Origin: Natrinema gari JCM 14663
Lineage (GTDB): Archaea; Halobacteriota; Halobacteria; Halobacteriales; Natrialbaceae
Direction of reading: 5' to 3'
DNA: 47,449 bases
NCBI RefSeq assembly: GCF_000337175.1
Contig: NZ_AOIJ01000060.1
Location: forward strand, 1 to 47,449
The notes below the pieces were generated by a model that was given only the letters and a program-made list of their open reading frames with translations, searched no databases and was not told where the DNA came from. The position numbers and the translations under genes were made by a program. Below are positions 1 to 8,771 of this stretch, in pieces (position 1 is the stretch's first letter; the number at the start of each line of letters is the position of its first letter).

Positions 1-18
1 GATGTGTATAAGAGACAG
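1..18 (+). other. Nextera transposon adapter remnant
   Basis: The first 18 bases are GATGTGTATAAGAGACAG, the Tn5 mosaic-end sequence used in Nextera libraries lacking only its first A. They are not genomic. Genomic sequence starts at base 19. The reverse complement of the same adapter ends the contig. Confidence 0.97.
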
Positions 19-735
19 GTCGTCGGCTCGAACATCGCGAACATCGGACTGGTACTCGGGGTCGCCGCGCTGATCAAACCCCTGCCGATCGCGGACCAGG
101 TCATGCGGCGACACGTCCCCACGATGGTGCTCGCGGCAATCCTCTTGGTCGGGCTGGGTGCGAACGGTCGGATCGGTCGCCTCGAGGGGGCGTTTTTCCT
201 GCTCGTCCTCGGCGGGTTCACGGCCTTTTTGCTGTACTACGTTAACGCGGACCCAATGCCGTCGACGGACGATCCGGACGCGGGCGGCGGCGTCTCGCTG
301 CGAGACGTTGCGCTCGTGATTGGTGGGTTGCTCGCGCTCGTCGTCGGGTCCCGGTGGCTCGTGGCCGGCGGAACCGGGCTCCTGTCGGCGCTGGGGGTGT
401 CGGACTTCGTCATCGGGCTGACGGTGCTCGCGCTCGGCACGTCGCTGCCGGAGCTGGCGGCGTCGGTCGTCGGTGCCGTCCGCGGCGAAACGGAGTTCGC
501 GATCGGCAACGTCGTTGGCTCGAACATCTACAATATCCTCGCGGTCCTCGGCGTCGTGGCGCTGATCACGCCGATCGAGATCGCACCGGCGACGCTCCGG
601 TTCGAGCTCCCGATCATGGTCGTTTTTACGCTCGTGCTGGTCGGCATGATGGCATACGGCCGTCGGCTCAGCCGGCTCGACGGCGCGATCCTCATCGTCG
701 GCTACGCCGGGTTCGTCTATGCTCTCGTGCCCTGA
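19..735 (+). CDS. Sodium/calcium exchanger family protein, 5'-truncated
   Basis: This is the C-terminal part of an NCX/CaCA-family membrane antiporter, which exchanges Ca2+ (or another cation) for Na+ or K+ across the cytoplasmic membrane. The visible 239 codons start inside the end of the first alpha-repeat (GSNIANIGLVLGVAALI) and contain the whole second repeat with ALGTSLPELAASV followed by GNVVGSNIYNILAVLG, both hallmarks of the family. About seven hydrophobic segments are present. The N-terminal helices and the first ALGTSLPE motif are missing because the contig begins here. The apparent GTG start at base 4 lies in adapter and is an artefact. Family assignment is firm; ion specificity is not known. 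Confidence 0.9.
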   Translation, partial: VVGSNIANIGLVLGVAALIKPLPIADQVMRRHVPTMVLAAILLVGLGANGRIGRLEGAFFLLVLGGFTAFLLYYVNADPMPSTDDPDAGGGVSLRDVALVIGGLLALVVGSRWLVAGGTGLLSALGVSDFVIGLTVLALGTSLPELAASVVGAVRGETEFAIGNVVGSNIYNILAVLGVVALITPIEIAPATLRFELPIMVVFTLVLVGMMAYGRRLSRLDGAILIVGYAGFVYALVP

Positions 736-1048
736 GACGTCTCGTGAGGTAGTCCGGCAGTGGCCGATCCGAGCCACAGCGGCAGCGATGTCCCGTCTCG
801 AACGCCGCGGTCGTTGCATGCGGTCGCGAGTCGGTCAGGGCGCTCGAGAACCAGTTTGCTGTCCGTCGCGGCACGGCTCGGCCCGGTTGTCGAATCGGTT
901 CGATCGGCCGGATCGTTGCTCATTGCTGTCACTCACAGTGGACTGTTGTCACTCCCCACACTCGACAAAGCATGAATCACCGTCGCCGCGGTCTTTTAGC
1001 GCGGCTCCGAACCGGCGACGTTAACGGTCCCACCGTCCGAGCACGGAT
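736..1048. other. Intergenic region without recognised gene
   Basis: About 313 bp between the exchanger and dtdA. Short open frames exist on both strands, but none has haloarchaeal codon bias or a recognisable product. No tRNA-like fold was seen. A promoter for dtdA should lie near its 3' end, but only a weak AT element (cttttagcgc, about 990-1000) stands out. Confidence 0.5.
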
Positions 1049-2383
1049 ATGACCTCGCTCGCGATCGTCGAAAGTCGCGCCGACCGCGCCTCGGAGCACA
1101 TCTGTGAGCGACTCCGCGAGCGCGCGGACTGGACGGAACGGACCGATAACGCACGGTCGGACGCCGACGGCGGCGGCACCTATTATCGAACCGAAGGGGC
1201 CGAGCTCCGCTCGTTCGACGGGTTACATATCGAACTCGAGCGTCCGGCCGACGCCTTCGACTGTGACCCGGCGCTGCTCGTCTTCGCCTCGCGACACTCG
1301 GGCGACACCGGCCCGCTGCTGACCGGCCACTTCACGGGCAACTTCGGCCCCGCCGAGTTCGGTGGCGAGCCCGACGCGCTGGCAGCGGCCGCTCCGAACG
1401 CCCTCGTTCACCTGCTCGAGGCCTTCGACGCGTACGCGCCAGCGGAGTACGAGGTTGGCATGGAAGGGACCCACCACGGCCCCACCGACGTGGGCTGTCC
1501 GTCGCTCTTTGCCGAACTCGGCAGCGGCGACGACCAGTGGGACGACCCCGCCGGTGCCGACGCCGTCGCTCGCGCGATCCTCGACCTGCGCGGCATCGAC
1601 CCCCATCGCCCGAGACAGGTCGTCGGCTTCGGCGGCAACCACTACGCCCCGCGGTTCGAGCGGCTCGTCCGCGAAACCGACTGGGCGGTCGGCCACATTG
1701 CCCCCGACTGGGCGCTCGAGGCGATGGACCACCCGACGGCCCATCGCGACGTCATCGAGCGTGCCTTCGAGGCCAGCGACGCCGGGATCGCACTGCTCGA
1801 CGGCGAGTGGCCGGTTCTCGAGGAGACCCTCACGGATGTCGACTGTCGGGTCGTGAGCGAGACCTGGCTGCGCGAGGTCGACGACCGCCCGCTCGAACTC
1901 GTCGACGCGGTCGAGGCCGCCCTCGGAGCCGTTGGAGACGGCGTCCGCTTCGGCGATCGGCTCGCGGCATCGATTACCGTCGTCGACCTCCCGACGGCGC
2001 TCCTGAGGACCGCACAGGGGATCGATCCCGACCGCGTTCGGACGATCGTCGAGGCCCAAACCGTGGCGTTTACCACCGACAACGGCGGCAGTCGGGTCGG
2101 CTCGCGGGCGGCGCTCCCCGAAAACGACGCACGCGAGTCGCGACGCACGATCGTCGCGGACCTGGCCGCCGTGCTCGAGGCGAAATACGACGCGGTGCGG
2201 GTCGAAGACGACGCCGTCGTCGCCGAAGAGACGGCGTTCGATCCCGCGCTGGCCCGTCAGGCCGGCGTCCCGGAAGGGCCGAAGTTCGGCAGCCTCGCCG
2301 ACGGCGAGTCGGTCACCGTCGATGGGGAAACGGTCAGTCCCGAGAGAGTTCGGACTGAGCGGACGGATCGATTCCCGATCTGA
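1049..2383 (+). CDS. dtdA: D-aminoacyl-tRNA deacylase (DtdA/GEK1 family)
   Basis: Hydrolyses D-amino acids wrongly attached to tRNA, recycling the tRNA in the cytoplasm. The 444-residue product opens with TSLAIVESRADRASEHI and carries the family signatures EGTHHGPTDVGCPSLF and VVGFGGNHYAPRFERL, with the conserved histidines expected at the zinc site. It is much longer than non-halophilic archaeal DtdA (about 260-280 residues). The extra C-terminal third is acidic and, from memory, typical of haloarchaeal versions. The ATG at 1049 follows a short non-coding stretch. It lies 160 bp upstream of ftsZ1 on the same strand, and a promoter-like box before ftsZ1 suggests separate transcription. Confidence 0.88.
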   Translation: MTSLAIVESRADRASEHICERLRERADWTERTDNARSDADGGGTYYRTEGAELRSFDGLHIELERPADAFDCDPALLVFASRHSGDTGPLLTGHFTGNFGPAEFGGEPDALAAAAPNALVHLLEAFDAYAPAEYEVGMEGTHHGPTDVGCPSLFAELGSGDDQWDDPAGADAVARAILDLRGIDPHRPRQVVGFGGNHYAPRFERLVRETDWAVGHIAPDWALEAMDHPTAHRDVIERAFEASDAGIALLDGEWPVLEETLTDVDCRVVSETWLREVDDRPLELVDAVEAALGAVGDGVRFGDRLAASITVVDLPTALLRTAQGIDPDRVRTIVEAQTVAFTTDNGGSRVGSRAALPENDARESRRTIVADLAAVLEAKYDAVRVEDDAVVAEETAFDPALARQAGVPEGPKFGSLADGESVTVDGETVSPERVRTERTDRFPI

Positions 2384-2510
2384 TCGGCTCGGCCGACGAT
2401 AGTAAGCCGTTATTAGTCGACTCACTCCGGCCGAATACGGCGGTTCACTCGAACGGACACGTAAGACTCTATTAAGGTGTCAGACGGCCGGCTGACGTGT
2501 AGGGGAAAGG

Positions 2511-2520
2511 TAATTATGCT
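2511..2520 (+). promoter_or_regulatory. Candidate TATA box of ftsZ1
   Basis: The AT-rich TAATTATGCT lies 24-33 bp upstream of the ftsZ1 ATG at 2544, the usual spacing for a haloarchaeal transcript with a very short leader. It is preceded by the A/G-rich stretch GGGGAAAGG, compatible with a BRE. Confidence 0.5.
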
Positions 2521-2543
2521 CCATTGTTTAGACAGGGCCAAGA

Positions 2544-3716
2544 ATGGACTCTCTAATCGACGACGCGATCGACGAGGCCGAAACCGGGGAGGCCGCGGTC
2601 CCCGAGGACGCCGCGCCACGGGACGGACAGCCGTCCGACGGCGACGGGTCGGCCGGCCGACAGACAGGGACGATGACCGACGACGAACTCGAGGACGTCC
2701 TTCAGGACCTCCAGACCGACATTACGGTCGTCGGCTGTGGCGGTGCCGGCGGTAACACGGTCAACCGTATGCACGAGGAGGGTATCCACGGGGCGAAACT
2801 CGTCGCCGCCAACACCGACGTCCAACACCTCGTCGAAATCGACGCCGACACCAAGATCCTGATGGGCGAGGAGAAGACCGGCGGTCGCGGTGCCGGATCG
2901 CTCCCGCAGGTCGGCGAGGAGGCCGCCCTCGAGAGCCAGCAGGACATCTACGACGCCATCGACGGCTCCGACATGGTCTTCGTCACGGCCGGCCTCGGCG
3001 GCGGCACCGGCACCGGCTCCGCACCGGTCGTCGCCAAGGCCGCCCGCGAGGCCGGCGCGCTCACGATTTCGATCGTCACGACGCCCTTTACCGCGGAGGG
3101 CGAAGTTCGCCGAACCAACGCCGAAGCGGGCCTCGAGCGCCTGCGCGACGTAAGCGACACCGTGATCGTGGTCCCCAACGACCGCCTGCTCGATTCGGTC
3201 GGCAAACTCCCCGTTCGCCAGGCGTTCAAAGTTTCCGACGAGGTATTGATGCGCTCGGTCAAGGGCATCACCGAACTCATCACGAAACCCGGCCTCGTCA
3301 ATCTGGACTTCGCCGACGTTCGCACCGTCATGGAACGGGGCGGCGTCGCCATGATCGGCCTCGGCGAAGCCGACTCCGAAGCCAAGGCCGAGGACTCCGT
3401 CAAGACGGCGCTACGCTCGCCCCTGCTCGATGTCGATATCTCCGGCGCGAGCTCCGCGCTGGTCAACGTCACCGGCGGTAATGACATGGCCATCGAGGAG
3501 GCCGAAGGCGTCGTCGAGGAGATCTACGACCGGATCGACCCCGACGCTCGCATTATCTGGGGGACCTCGATCGACGAGAGCCTCGAGGGCAGCATGCGGA
3601 CGATGATCGTCGTCACGGGCGTCGAGTCGCCCCAGATCTACGGTCGGCCGGACGGCGAGGACCCCGTCCAGCCCCAGACGCCCGCACAGGGCGAAGACAT
3701 CGACTTCGTCGAATAA
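2544..3716 (+). CDS. ftsZ1: Cell division protein FtsZ, type 1
   Basis: Tubulin-like GTPase that polymerises at mid-cell to organise archaeal division. The 390-residue protein has a short acidic N-terminal extension (residues 1-55), then the nucleotide-binding [15 protein letters not shown] (about 62-76), the tubulin signature GGGTGTG (152-158), PNDRLL (from 211) and the T7 loop NLDFADV (253-259) needed for GTP hydrolysis. The C-terminal tail is short. The N-terminus [13 protein letters not shown] is the pattern I associate with haloarchaeal FtsZ1 rather than FtsZ2. No secE or nusG gene follows; the next gene is on the other strand. Confidence 0.96.
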   Translation: MDSLIDDAIDEAETGEAAVPEDAAPRDGQPSDGDGSAGRQTGTMTDDELEDVLQDLQTDITVVGCGGAGGNTVNRMHEEGIHGAKLVAANTDVQHLVEIDADTKILMGEEKTGGRGAGSLPQVGEEAALESQQDIYDAIDGSDMVFVTAGLGGGTGTGSAPVVAKAAREAGALTISIVTTPFTAEGEVRRTNAEAGLERLRDVSDTVIVVPNDRLLDSVGKLPVRQAFKVSDEVLMRSVKGITELITKPGLVNLDFADVRTVMERGGVAMIGLGEADSEAKAEDSVKTALRSPLLDVDISGASSALVNVTGGNDMAIEEAEGVVEEIYDRIDPDARIIWGTSIDESLEGSMRTMIVVTGVESPQIYGRPDGEDPVQPQTPAQGEDIDFVE

Positions 3717-3827
3717 TCGAGCCCGGTCGCGTCGGCGATTCGAGTCCCCAATTCCGCTCGCGGTCGTTTCTCTCGGTCGGCGGTAGCGCCACGACAGCTG
3801 CCGCTGGGGGGACACGTCGGTCCCTGC

Positions 3828-4460
3828 TCAACAGATCGGCTTCGGATCGACGCCGAGATCGTCCAGCGAATCGGCATACGCCCCGTAGGCGATGTCGATC
3901 ACGTCCTCGGCGACCGTCCGCGCCCGTTCCCAGTCGTCGCTGTCCGTATTGACGTCTCCGAGCCGCTCGACCGCTCGATCGCCCTGTGCAGCCGTTTCCT
4001 CCCGCAATTCCCGGAAGCAGTCGGCGCGTGTCGTCTCCCCTTCGTTGACGAAGAAACTGATTAACTGAAGGTGCGTCCGATCGGCGACCAACGCTCGTCC
4101 GACGAGTCCGCCCAGCCGAGCCGTCGTCGCCTCAAGCGAGCGAAGCGTCGCGTGCATCGGCCCCGCGTCCCCCGCGTCGACCTCGTCGTCCGCGAGCATG
4201 GCCGTGATCCGATCGTAGTGGTCGCGTTCCTGATCGCGATACTCGTCGAACATCCGGCGGACATCCTCGTTCGTTTCGTTGGTAACCCACGCCTCGAGCG
4301 TCTCCATCGCGGCCCGTTCGCTCCTCGCAGCGGTTCGGAGTATCCGTTCTTCCGTCAGGTCGGCGTCGGTAAGCGCAACGAGGAGTTTCGACGAGCCGAG
4401 GCGGTCGAGTTCGACGGCCATCGATGCTTCGATCGACTGCTGGAAGTCGGTAGCGTCCAT
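3828..4460 (-). CDS. Rubrerythrin-like (ferritin-like) protein
   Basis: A 210-residue, almost wholly helical protein that looks like a haloarchaeal rubrerythrin-family protein. Such proteins usually hold a di-iron site used in peroxide or oxidative stress defence. Visible ligand-like features are glutamates in ARSERAAMETLEAW and an ExxH motif in DQERDHYDRI. There is no C-terminal rubredoxin CxxC domain; the only cysteines are near residue 168 and at the last position. It is divergent from the rhodanese-MBL gene, with a gap of 34-82 bp depending on that gene's start. The fold family is moderately sure; iron binding is inference. Confidence 0.6.
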   Translation of the reverse strand: MDATDFQQSIEASMAVELDRLGSSKLLVALTDADLTEERILRTAARSERAAMETLEAWVTNETNEDVRRMFDEYRDQERDHYDRITAMLADDEVDAGDAGPMHATLRSLEATTARLGGLVGRALVADRTHLQLISFFVNEGETTRADCFRELREETAAQGDRAVERLGDVNTDSDDWERARTVAEDVIDIAYGAYADSLDDLGVDPKPIC

Positions 4461-4542
4461 ATCGGAACGACATTACGAAGCCTGTTGAACGTTAGTGACT
4501 GTTCAATCGACCACGACCATTACACACCTCGAGCACGTACCG

Positions 4543-5772
4543 ATGACCATGACCGATCGGAGCGACGCCGCCGATGCAGCCGACGAGACACCCTCCATTG
4601 CTCCCGACGCGCTGCCCGAACGGCTGCAGTCCGGCGATTCCATGACCGTCCTCGACGTCCGCGACCGCGACGAGTTCGAACGCTGGCACCTCACCGGCGA
4701 CGGGATCGAGGCCGTCCAGATCCCGCACATGAAGTTCATCCAGGCACAGGCCACCGGCGACGTACCCGATCTCGTCACCGACCTCGAGGAGCCGATCCTC
4801 GCGGTCTGCGGTCACGGCGAAGCGAGCGCCCACGCCGTCGACCTCCTCCGAGACGCGGGCATCGATGCGGCCAACCTCGCCGGCGGGATGGACGCCTGGG
4901 CCGATCTGTATCGGGTCCGCGAACTCGATGTCGACGCACCCGCGCGAGTCCTGCAGTACGACCGCCCCTCGAGCGGCTGTCTCGCCTACGCGATCTATAG
5001 CGGCGGCGAAGCGGCGGTGATCGACCCGCTACGGGCGTTCGCCGACCGGTACGACGCTGACACTACCGACCGAGACGCGGCACTCACGTATGCGATCGAC
5101 ACTCACGTCCACGCCGATCACGTCAGCGGCGTTCGCGCGCTCGCGGACCGGACCGACGCGACGGCGGTCGTCCCCGACGGCGCGACGGATCGGGGTCTCG
5201 CGTTCGACGCGATGACCGTCGAAGACGGTTCGACGAACCCTGCTTCGCACGCTCAGCAGGATGCTGTCGACGAACTACGAATCGGCGACGTGACGCTGAC
5301 CGTTCTGGCGACGCCGGGCCACACGACCGAATCGATCTCGCTGCGACTCGAGGGCGGCGATTCCCCGATCCTGTTTACCGGCGACACGCTGTTTCTCGAG
5401 GGGGTCGGCCGACCGGATCTGGAACGCGGCGACGACGGCGCGGCCGCTGCCGCCGGGCAGTTGTACGAGACGCTTCGAAATCGTTTGCTTGAGTATCCCG
5501 ACGAGACGACGATCGCGCCGGGCCACTACAGCGACGCCGCCGACCCGCACGAAGATGGGGCGTATGCCGCTCGGCTCGGGGCCCTCCGCGATCGACTCGA
5601 CGCGCTCTCGATGGACGAAGCCGCGTTCGTCGCGCACGCGACGAGCGACCTCCCGCCGCGGCCGTCCAACTACGAACGCATCGTCGCGGCGAACCTGGGA
5701 CTCGAGGACGTCGACGCGGACACGGCGTTCGAACTCGAACTCGGGCCGAACAACTGCGCGGTCGCGGACTGA
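4543..5772 (+). CDS. Rhodanese / metallo-beta-lactamase fusion hydrolase
   Basis: A 409-residue fusion likely to act on sulfane sulfur or persulfides in the cytoplasm. Residues about 22-125 form a rhodanese domain with catalytic Cys89 in AVCGHGEAS. Residues about 135-385 form a metallo-beta-lactamase domain with THVHADH (His188, His190, Asp192, His193), TPGH (His260), GDTLF (Asp281), and the GVGRPDL and APGHY motifs typical of ETHE1-like persulfide dioxygenases. A GTG at 4495 would add 16 residues but leaves only 34 bp to the divergent neighbour, so ATG 4543 is preferred; ATG 4549 is also possible. The domain order (rhodanese first) differs from bacterial dioxygenase-rhodanese fusions. Confidence 0.85.
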   Translation: MTMTDRSDAADAADETPSIAPDALPERLQSGDSMTVLDVRDRDEFERWHLTGDGIEAVQIPHMKFIQAQATGDVPDLVTDLEEPILAVCGHGEASAHAVDLLRDAGIDAANLAGGMDAWADLYRVRELDVDAPARVLQYDRPSSGCLAYAIYSGGEAAVIDPLRAFADRYDADTTDRDAALTYAIDTHVHADHVSGVRALADRTDATAVVPDGATDRGLAFDAMTVEDGSTNPASHAQQDAVDELRIGDVTLTVLATPGHTTESISLRLEGGDSPILFTGDTLFLEGVGRPDLERGDDGAAAAAGQLYETLRNRLLEYPDETTIAPGHYSDAADPHEDGAYAARLGALRDRLDALSMDEAAFVAHATSDLPPRPSNYERIVAANLGLEDVDADTAFELELGPNNCAVAD

Positions 5773-5850
5773 CGCCGACGGGTTCCCGTCAGGCAGTGCC
5801 GGCGCGCCCGCGCCCTGTCCGTGTGCCGATACCGTCGACGGCGGCTCGGC

Positions 5851-6186
5851 TCAGTCGTCGGCGGCCGCGCCGTCGATCGCGCCGGCGGCTTCGAGGTCGC
5901 CCTCGATGCTCGGCGGATACTCCCCGCGGTCGAGTTTCAGGTCCGACTGTGGCCGCGCCATACAGGTCAGCGCGTAGTTCTCGGCCTCTTCGTCGGTCAG
6001 CCCGCGGGCGGCGGGCTGGGTGACCTCCCCGTCGATAATCTCGGCCGAACACGCCAGACACATCCCGACTCGGCAGGAGTACTCCTGAGCGATGCCTTCC
6101 TCGAGACACCGACTCAGGATCGTTTCCTTGTCGGAGCAGGTGATCGTCTCACCCGTCCCGACGAATTCGATAGTGTACTCTGTCAT
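5851..6186 (-). CDS. 2Fe-2S ferredoxin
   Basis: A 111-residue plant-type ferredoxin carrying one electron on a [2Fe-2S] cluster in the cytoplasm. The cysteines are Cys38, Cys43, Cys46 (CRVGMCLAC) and Cys75 (ALTCMARP), the exact plant-type spacing. The fold fills residues 1-95, followed by a short acidic tail. It lacks the roughly 20-residue acidic N-terminal insertion of the main haloarchaeal ferredoxin, so it is probably a specialised partner. It converges with the rhodanese-MBL gene (78 bp between their ends), so they are not one operon. Its promoter shares a 13-base element with the FAD reductase gene at 6835. Confidence 0.92.
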   Translation of the reverse strand: MTEYTIEFVGTGETITCSDKETILSRCLEEGIAQEYSCRVGMCLACSAEIIDGEVTQPAARGLTDEEAENYALTCMARPQSDLKLDRGEYPPSIEGDLEAAGAIDGAAADD

Positions 6187-6211
6187 ATCTCTCGGTACGA
6201 CTGACCTCCCT

Positions 6212-6224
6212 AAAACGTTTTATG
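6212..6224 (-). promoter_or_regulatory. TATA-type promoter element with palindrome, ferredoxin gene
   Basis: On the minus strand this reads CATAAAACGTTTT, containing the perfect palindrome AAAACGTTTT, centred about 30 bp upstream of the ferredoxin ATG. The same 13-mer is found at the same distance upstream of the gene at 6835. Confidence 0.6.
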
Positions 6225-6273
6225 TGCCAGCGGACGCTGGCTTCGGCTGGCTCCCTCTACCCACGGGAGGCGG

Positions 6274-6612
6274 CTAGATTTCCCGAACGAACCTGTCCGC
6301 GATCCACCAGTCGTTGTCTAGCTTGTGCCAGTCGACCTTGTAGACCGTCGTTCCGTCGTCGTCGGCGATCGCCTGAACGTATCCTGCCCAGGAGTGGTTG
6401 ATCTCCGTCCACTCACCGCTTCTGTCGCTGTTCTCCCAACCAGGAGCGTAACCGAAGTCACCCCAGGCCTGAACTTGATCACCCACGTCGATCCCCCAAT
6501 CGGACGCACTGGCCGTGCCGACCGCAGCGACCGTACCGACACCCGCAGCGACCGTCGCGGCGGACGTTTTCAGCACGTTTCGTCGAGATCGCCCCTCATC
6601 GTTTTCGGACAT
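6274..6612 (-). CDS. Tat-exported small SH3-like protein
   Basis: A 112-residue secreted protein of unknown role. A twin-arginine signal is clear: SRRNVLKTSAATVAAGVG, followed by a small-residue cleavage region (TASAS/DW, about residues 36-37). The roughly 75-residue mature domain is rich in Trp and Gly (VGDQVQAWGDFGYAPGW, VYKVDWHKL, WWIADRFV), reminiscent of bacterial-type SH3 domains, but the match is only by eye. An ATG at 6642 would add ten residues in front of the signal; the ATG at 6612 places the RR motif at residues 10-11, so it is chosen. It is the gene upstream of the ferredoxin on the same strand, but the ferredoxin has its own promoter. Confidence 0.7.
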   Translation of the reverse strand: MSENDEGRSRRNVLKTSAATVAAGVGTVAAVGTASASDWGIDVGDQVQAWGDFGYAPGWENSDRSGEWTEINHSWAGYVQAIADDDGTTVYKVDWHKLDNDWWIADRFVREI

Positions 6613-6795
6613 TGCAACCGTGTAGTGAAACTCGGTAGCCATAAATTTAATCTAGAGAAAATTATGATATGAATCACGTCGTATCAGTCGGCTCGCGAGC
6701 CACGACTGCGAGTAAAGAACCGGGCGCATCACAACGTCGCGCTTGCTCCAACCCGAGTCCCCGCCGCGATCGACGCGGCACCACCGCGGACCGAC

Positions 6796-6808
6796 CATAA
6801 AACGTTTT
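6796..6808 (+). promoter_or_regulatory. TATA-type promoter element with palindrome, FAD reductase gene
   Basis: CATAAAACGTTTT, including the palindrome AAAACGTTTT (6799-6808), is centred about 31 bp upstream of ATG 6835. It is identical over 13 bases to the element before the ferredoxin gene. Confidence 0.6.
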
Positions 6809-6834
6809 CTTACCACGGCCTCCACACAGTTGAT

Positions 6835-8238
6835 ATGAGTACGCAGGAGCAGTCGGCCGCCACGACGCCGAAGACTCGGTCGCCGGACGCGGTCGTCGTC
6901 GGGGCCGGAACGGCAGGGTGCTACGCCGCAGCGACCATCGCACGGGCGGGGTACGAGGTCGTCATCCTCGAGCGAAAGGACGAGCAGGAAGCGGGACACA
7001 TCGCCTGCGGCGACGCCCTGAAGGGTGCCGACGCCTTCCCCGAAGCGATCCCGAAATCGAAACTCGAGCCGGCCTTTACCAACACGGATGTCGACCACGG
7101 CCGCTTCGAGATTCCCCAGGAGGACACCGTCCTCGAGATTCCGGTTCCCGGCGAACTCGCCGTCATCGACCGCTGGGAGTATGGCCGACGGATCATCGAC
7201 GGGGCCGAGGACGTCGGCGTCGACTTCCACTACGATACCGTCGTGAAAAACGTCGTCCAGAACGACGACGGTCGCGTCACGGGCGTCGAGGCGATCCGCA
7301 AGGGTGACCCGATCACGTACGCGGCCGACATCGTCATCGACGCCGCCGGCTCGCTGTCGGTGCTACAGGACCACGTCGACTTCTCGGACTCGACCTTCGA
7401 CACCAACGTCGACTACAGCCACTTCTGTTCGGCCTACCGGGAAATCGTCGAGGTCGAGGAGCCCGTCGAGTGGGACGACGCGCTCGTCTTCAAGCCGACC
7501 GAGCGCGCGGCGGGCTACCTCTGGTACTTCCCGCGGACCGAGACCGAGATCAATGCAGGCCTGGGCTTCCAGATGACCGAGGAGCCGATGCAACTGGTCG
7601 ACGACCTCAAGCGCGACCTCGAGACCCGCCCCGAGTTCGACGGCGCAACCGTCGAGGACAAACTCGGCGCGGCGCTGCCGACCCGGCGACCGTACGATTC
7701 CGCCGTCCACCCGGGGTACATGGCCATCGGTGACGCCGCCGGCCACGTCAACCCCACCACCGGCGGCGGCATCGCCGGGGCCGCCTACGGTGGCAAGTAC
7801 GCCGCCGAGCGGGCCATCGAGGCCCTCGAGACGGACGACTACGGGGAGGACGTCCTCTGGGAATATAACCAGAAGGTCATGGATCACTTCGGCGCGCGCT
7901 ACGCCGCCCTGGACGTCTACAACATCCTCTCGACGGCCGTCGATGTCGACGACCTGATGGGGCTGCTCGCCGCGATGCCCGGCGACAAACTCGCCGAGGC
8001 GCTGTACTCGGGCAGTGCCGATATCGGGCTCAAACTCAAACTCGAGTCGCTGGTCAAGAGCCGCGGCCACTGGGGCACCATCTGGAACCTCTACAAGACC
8101 AAGCGCCGCGCCGACGAACTCCTCGCCCACTACGAGAACTATCCGACCAGCCCCGAGGGACTGGCGGGCTGGCAGGACCGCCGCGACGAACTAATGGAGA
8201 GGGTCTACGAGACGACCGGGGCCGATCCAAAGTACTAG
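6835..8238 (+). CDS. Geranylgeranyl reductase family FAD-dependent oxidoreductase
   Basis: A 467-residue flavoprotein of the geranylgeranyl reductase / digeranylgeranylglycerophospholipid reductase group, which saturates isoprenoid chains of archaeal lipids or quinones. FAD-binding features are the dinucleotide fold VVVGAGTAGCYAA (about residues 20-32), the acidic strand end VILERK, the family motif HIACGDALKG and the second FAD motif AIGDAAGHVNPTTGGGI (about 300-316). Length and motif order fit the family. The substrate (lipid or menaquinone) cannot be read from sequence; haloarchaea carry several paralogues. The gene stands alone and its TAG stop runs straight into a long repeat. Confidence 0.85.
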   Translation: MSTQEQSAATTPKTRSPDAVVVGAGTAGCYAAATIARAGYEVVILERKDEQEAGHIACGDALKGADAFPEAIPKSKLEPAFTNTDVDHGRFEIPQEDTVLEIPVPGELAVIDRWEYGRRIIDGAEDVGVDFHYDTVVKNVVQNDDGRVTGVEAIRKGDPITYAADIVIDAAGSLSVLQDHVDFSDSTFDTNVDYSHFCSAYREIVEVEEPVEWDDALVFKPTERAAGYLWYFPRTETEINAGLGFQMTEEPMQLVDDLKRDLETRPEFDGATVEDKLGAALPTRRPYDSAVHPGYMAIGDAAGHVNPTTGGGIAGAAYGGKYAAERAIEALETDDYGEDVLWEYNQKVMDHFGARYAALDVYNILSTAVDVDDLMGLLAAMPGDKLAEALYSGSADIGLKLKLESLVKSRGHWGTIWNLYKTKRRADELLAHYENYPTSPEGLAGWQDRRDELMERVYETTGADPKY

Positions 8239-8640
8239 AACCGAAATTTTACGCTGCGGTCTGTCGCGCTGGCGGCTTCGCCACACAGCGCGACGGCCCT
8301 CTCGGTAAAATCTTCAAAAAAGCACGAAGCGCTCTTTTGGACAGCGAGGGACCGAAGGTCCCTCGAGCAGGCGGCGCGAAGCGCCGCCGACCTCGCGGGA
8401 TCTTCGATTCCGCTCAGGTTCGATCAAAAGCACTCTTCCTTCCCCTCCATTCGCTTCGTTCATTCCGGGTCAGTCGTCGGCCCGCTCGTTCGCTTCGCTC
8501 ACTCGCGGTTGGGTATTGGGCAACTGCTTGCCCTTCCCCGCTGATCGGAAACGTCGTTTCCGCGATGCTCGGAAGCGCTTGCTCTCCCGTAGGGTCGCGG
8601 ACTCCTCGCGATGTTCGGAGCCCACTCCGGCCAGTGAGCG
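8239..8640 (+). repeat. Hairpin-rich 3' intergenic repeat, copy A
   Basis: A non-coding block of about 400 bp directly after a TAG stop. It is colinear with 17351-17590: both start AACCGAA.TTTT.CGCTGCGG, then share CTCGG.AAAATCT, GACCTCGCGGGA, AAAGCACTC, TCGTCGGCCCGCTCG and GTCGCGGACTCCTCGCG in the same order. It contains many inverted repeats with GCGAAGC or GCTTCGC cores, such as GGCGGCGCGAAGCGCCGCC and GAGGGACCGAAGGTCCCTC. Copy A has extra segments compared with copy B. No open frame in it looks coding. Confidence 0.75.
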
Positions 8641-8771
8641 TTCGATCAACCCCTCTCGAGCAACCGACTATCACTCGATTACAGAGCCAATCGAGTCTAC
8701 TCTAATAGATCAATAACCGTGGCTATCCCCCCACGTCGTTATGGGATTCCGATTATCCTCTCGGTCAAATA

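Noticed and set aside
717-932. 71-codon minus-strand frame after the exchanger gene
   Set aside because: It overlaps the exchanger's end, shows no family features, and has no promoter-like box at a fitting distance.
8340-8700. Open frames inside repeat copy A
   Set aside because: They consist of hairpin-derived Arg/Ser-rich sequence and are not shared in frame with copy B.
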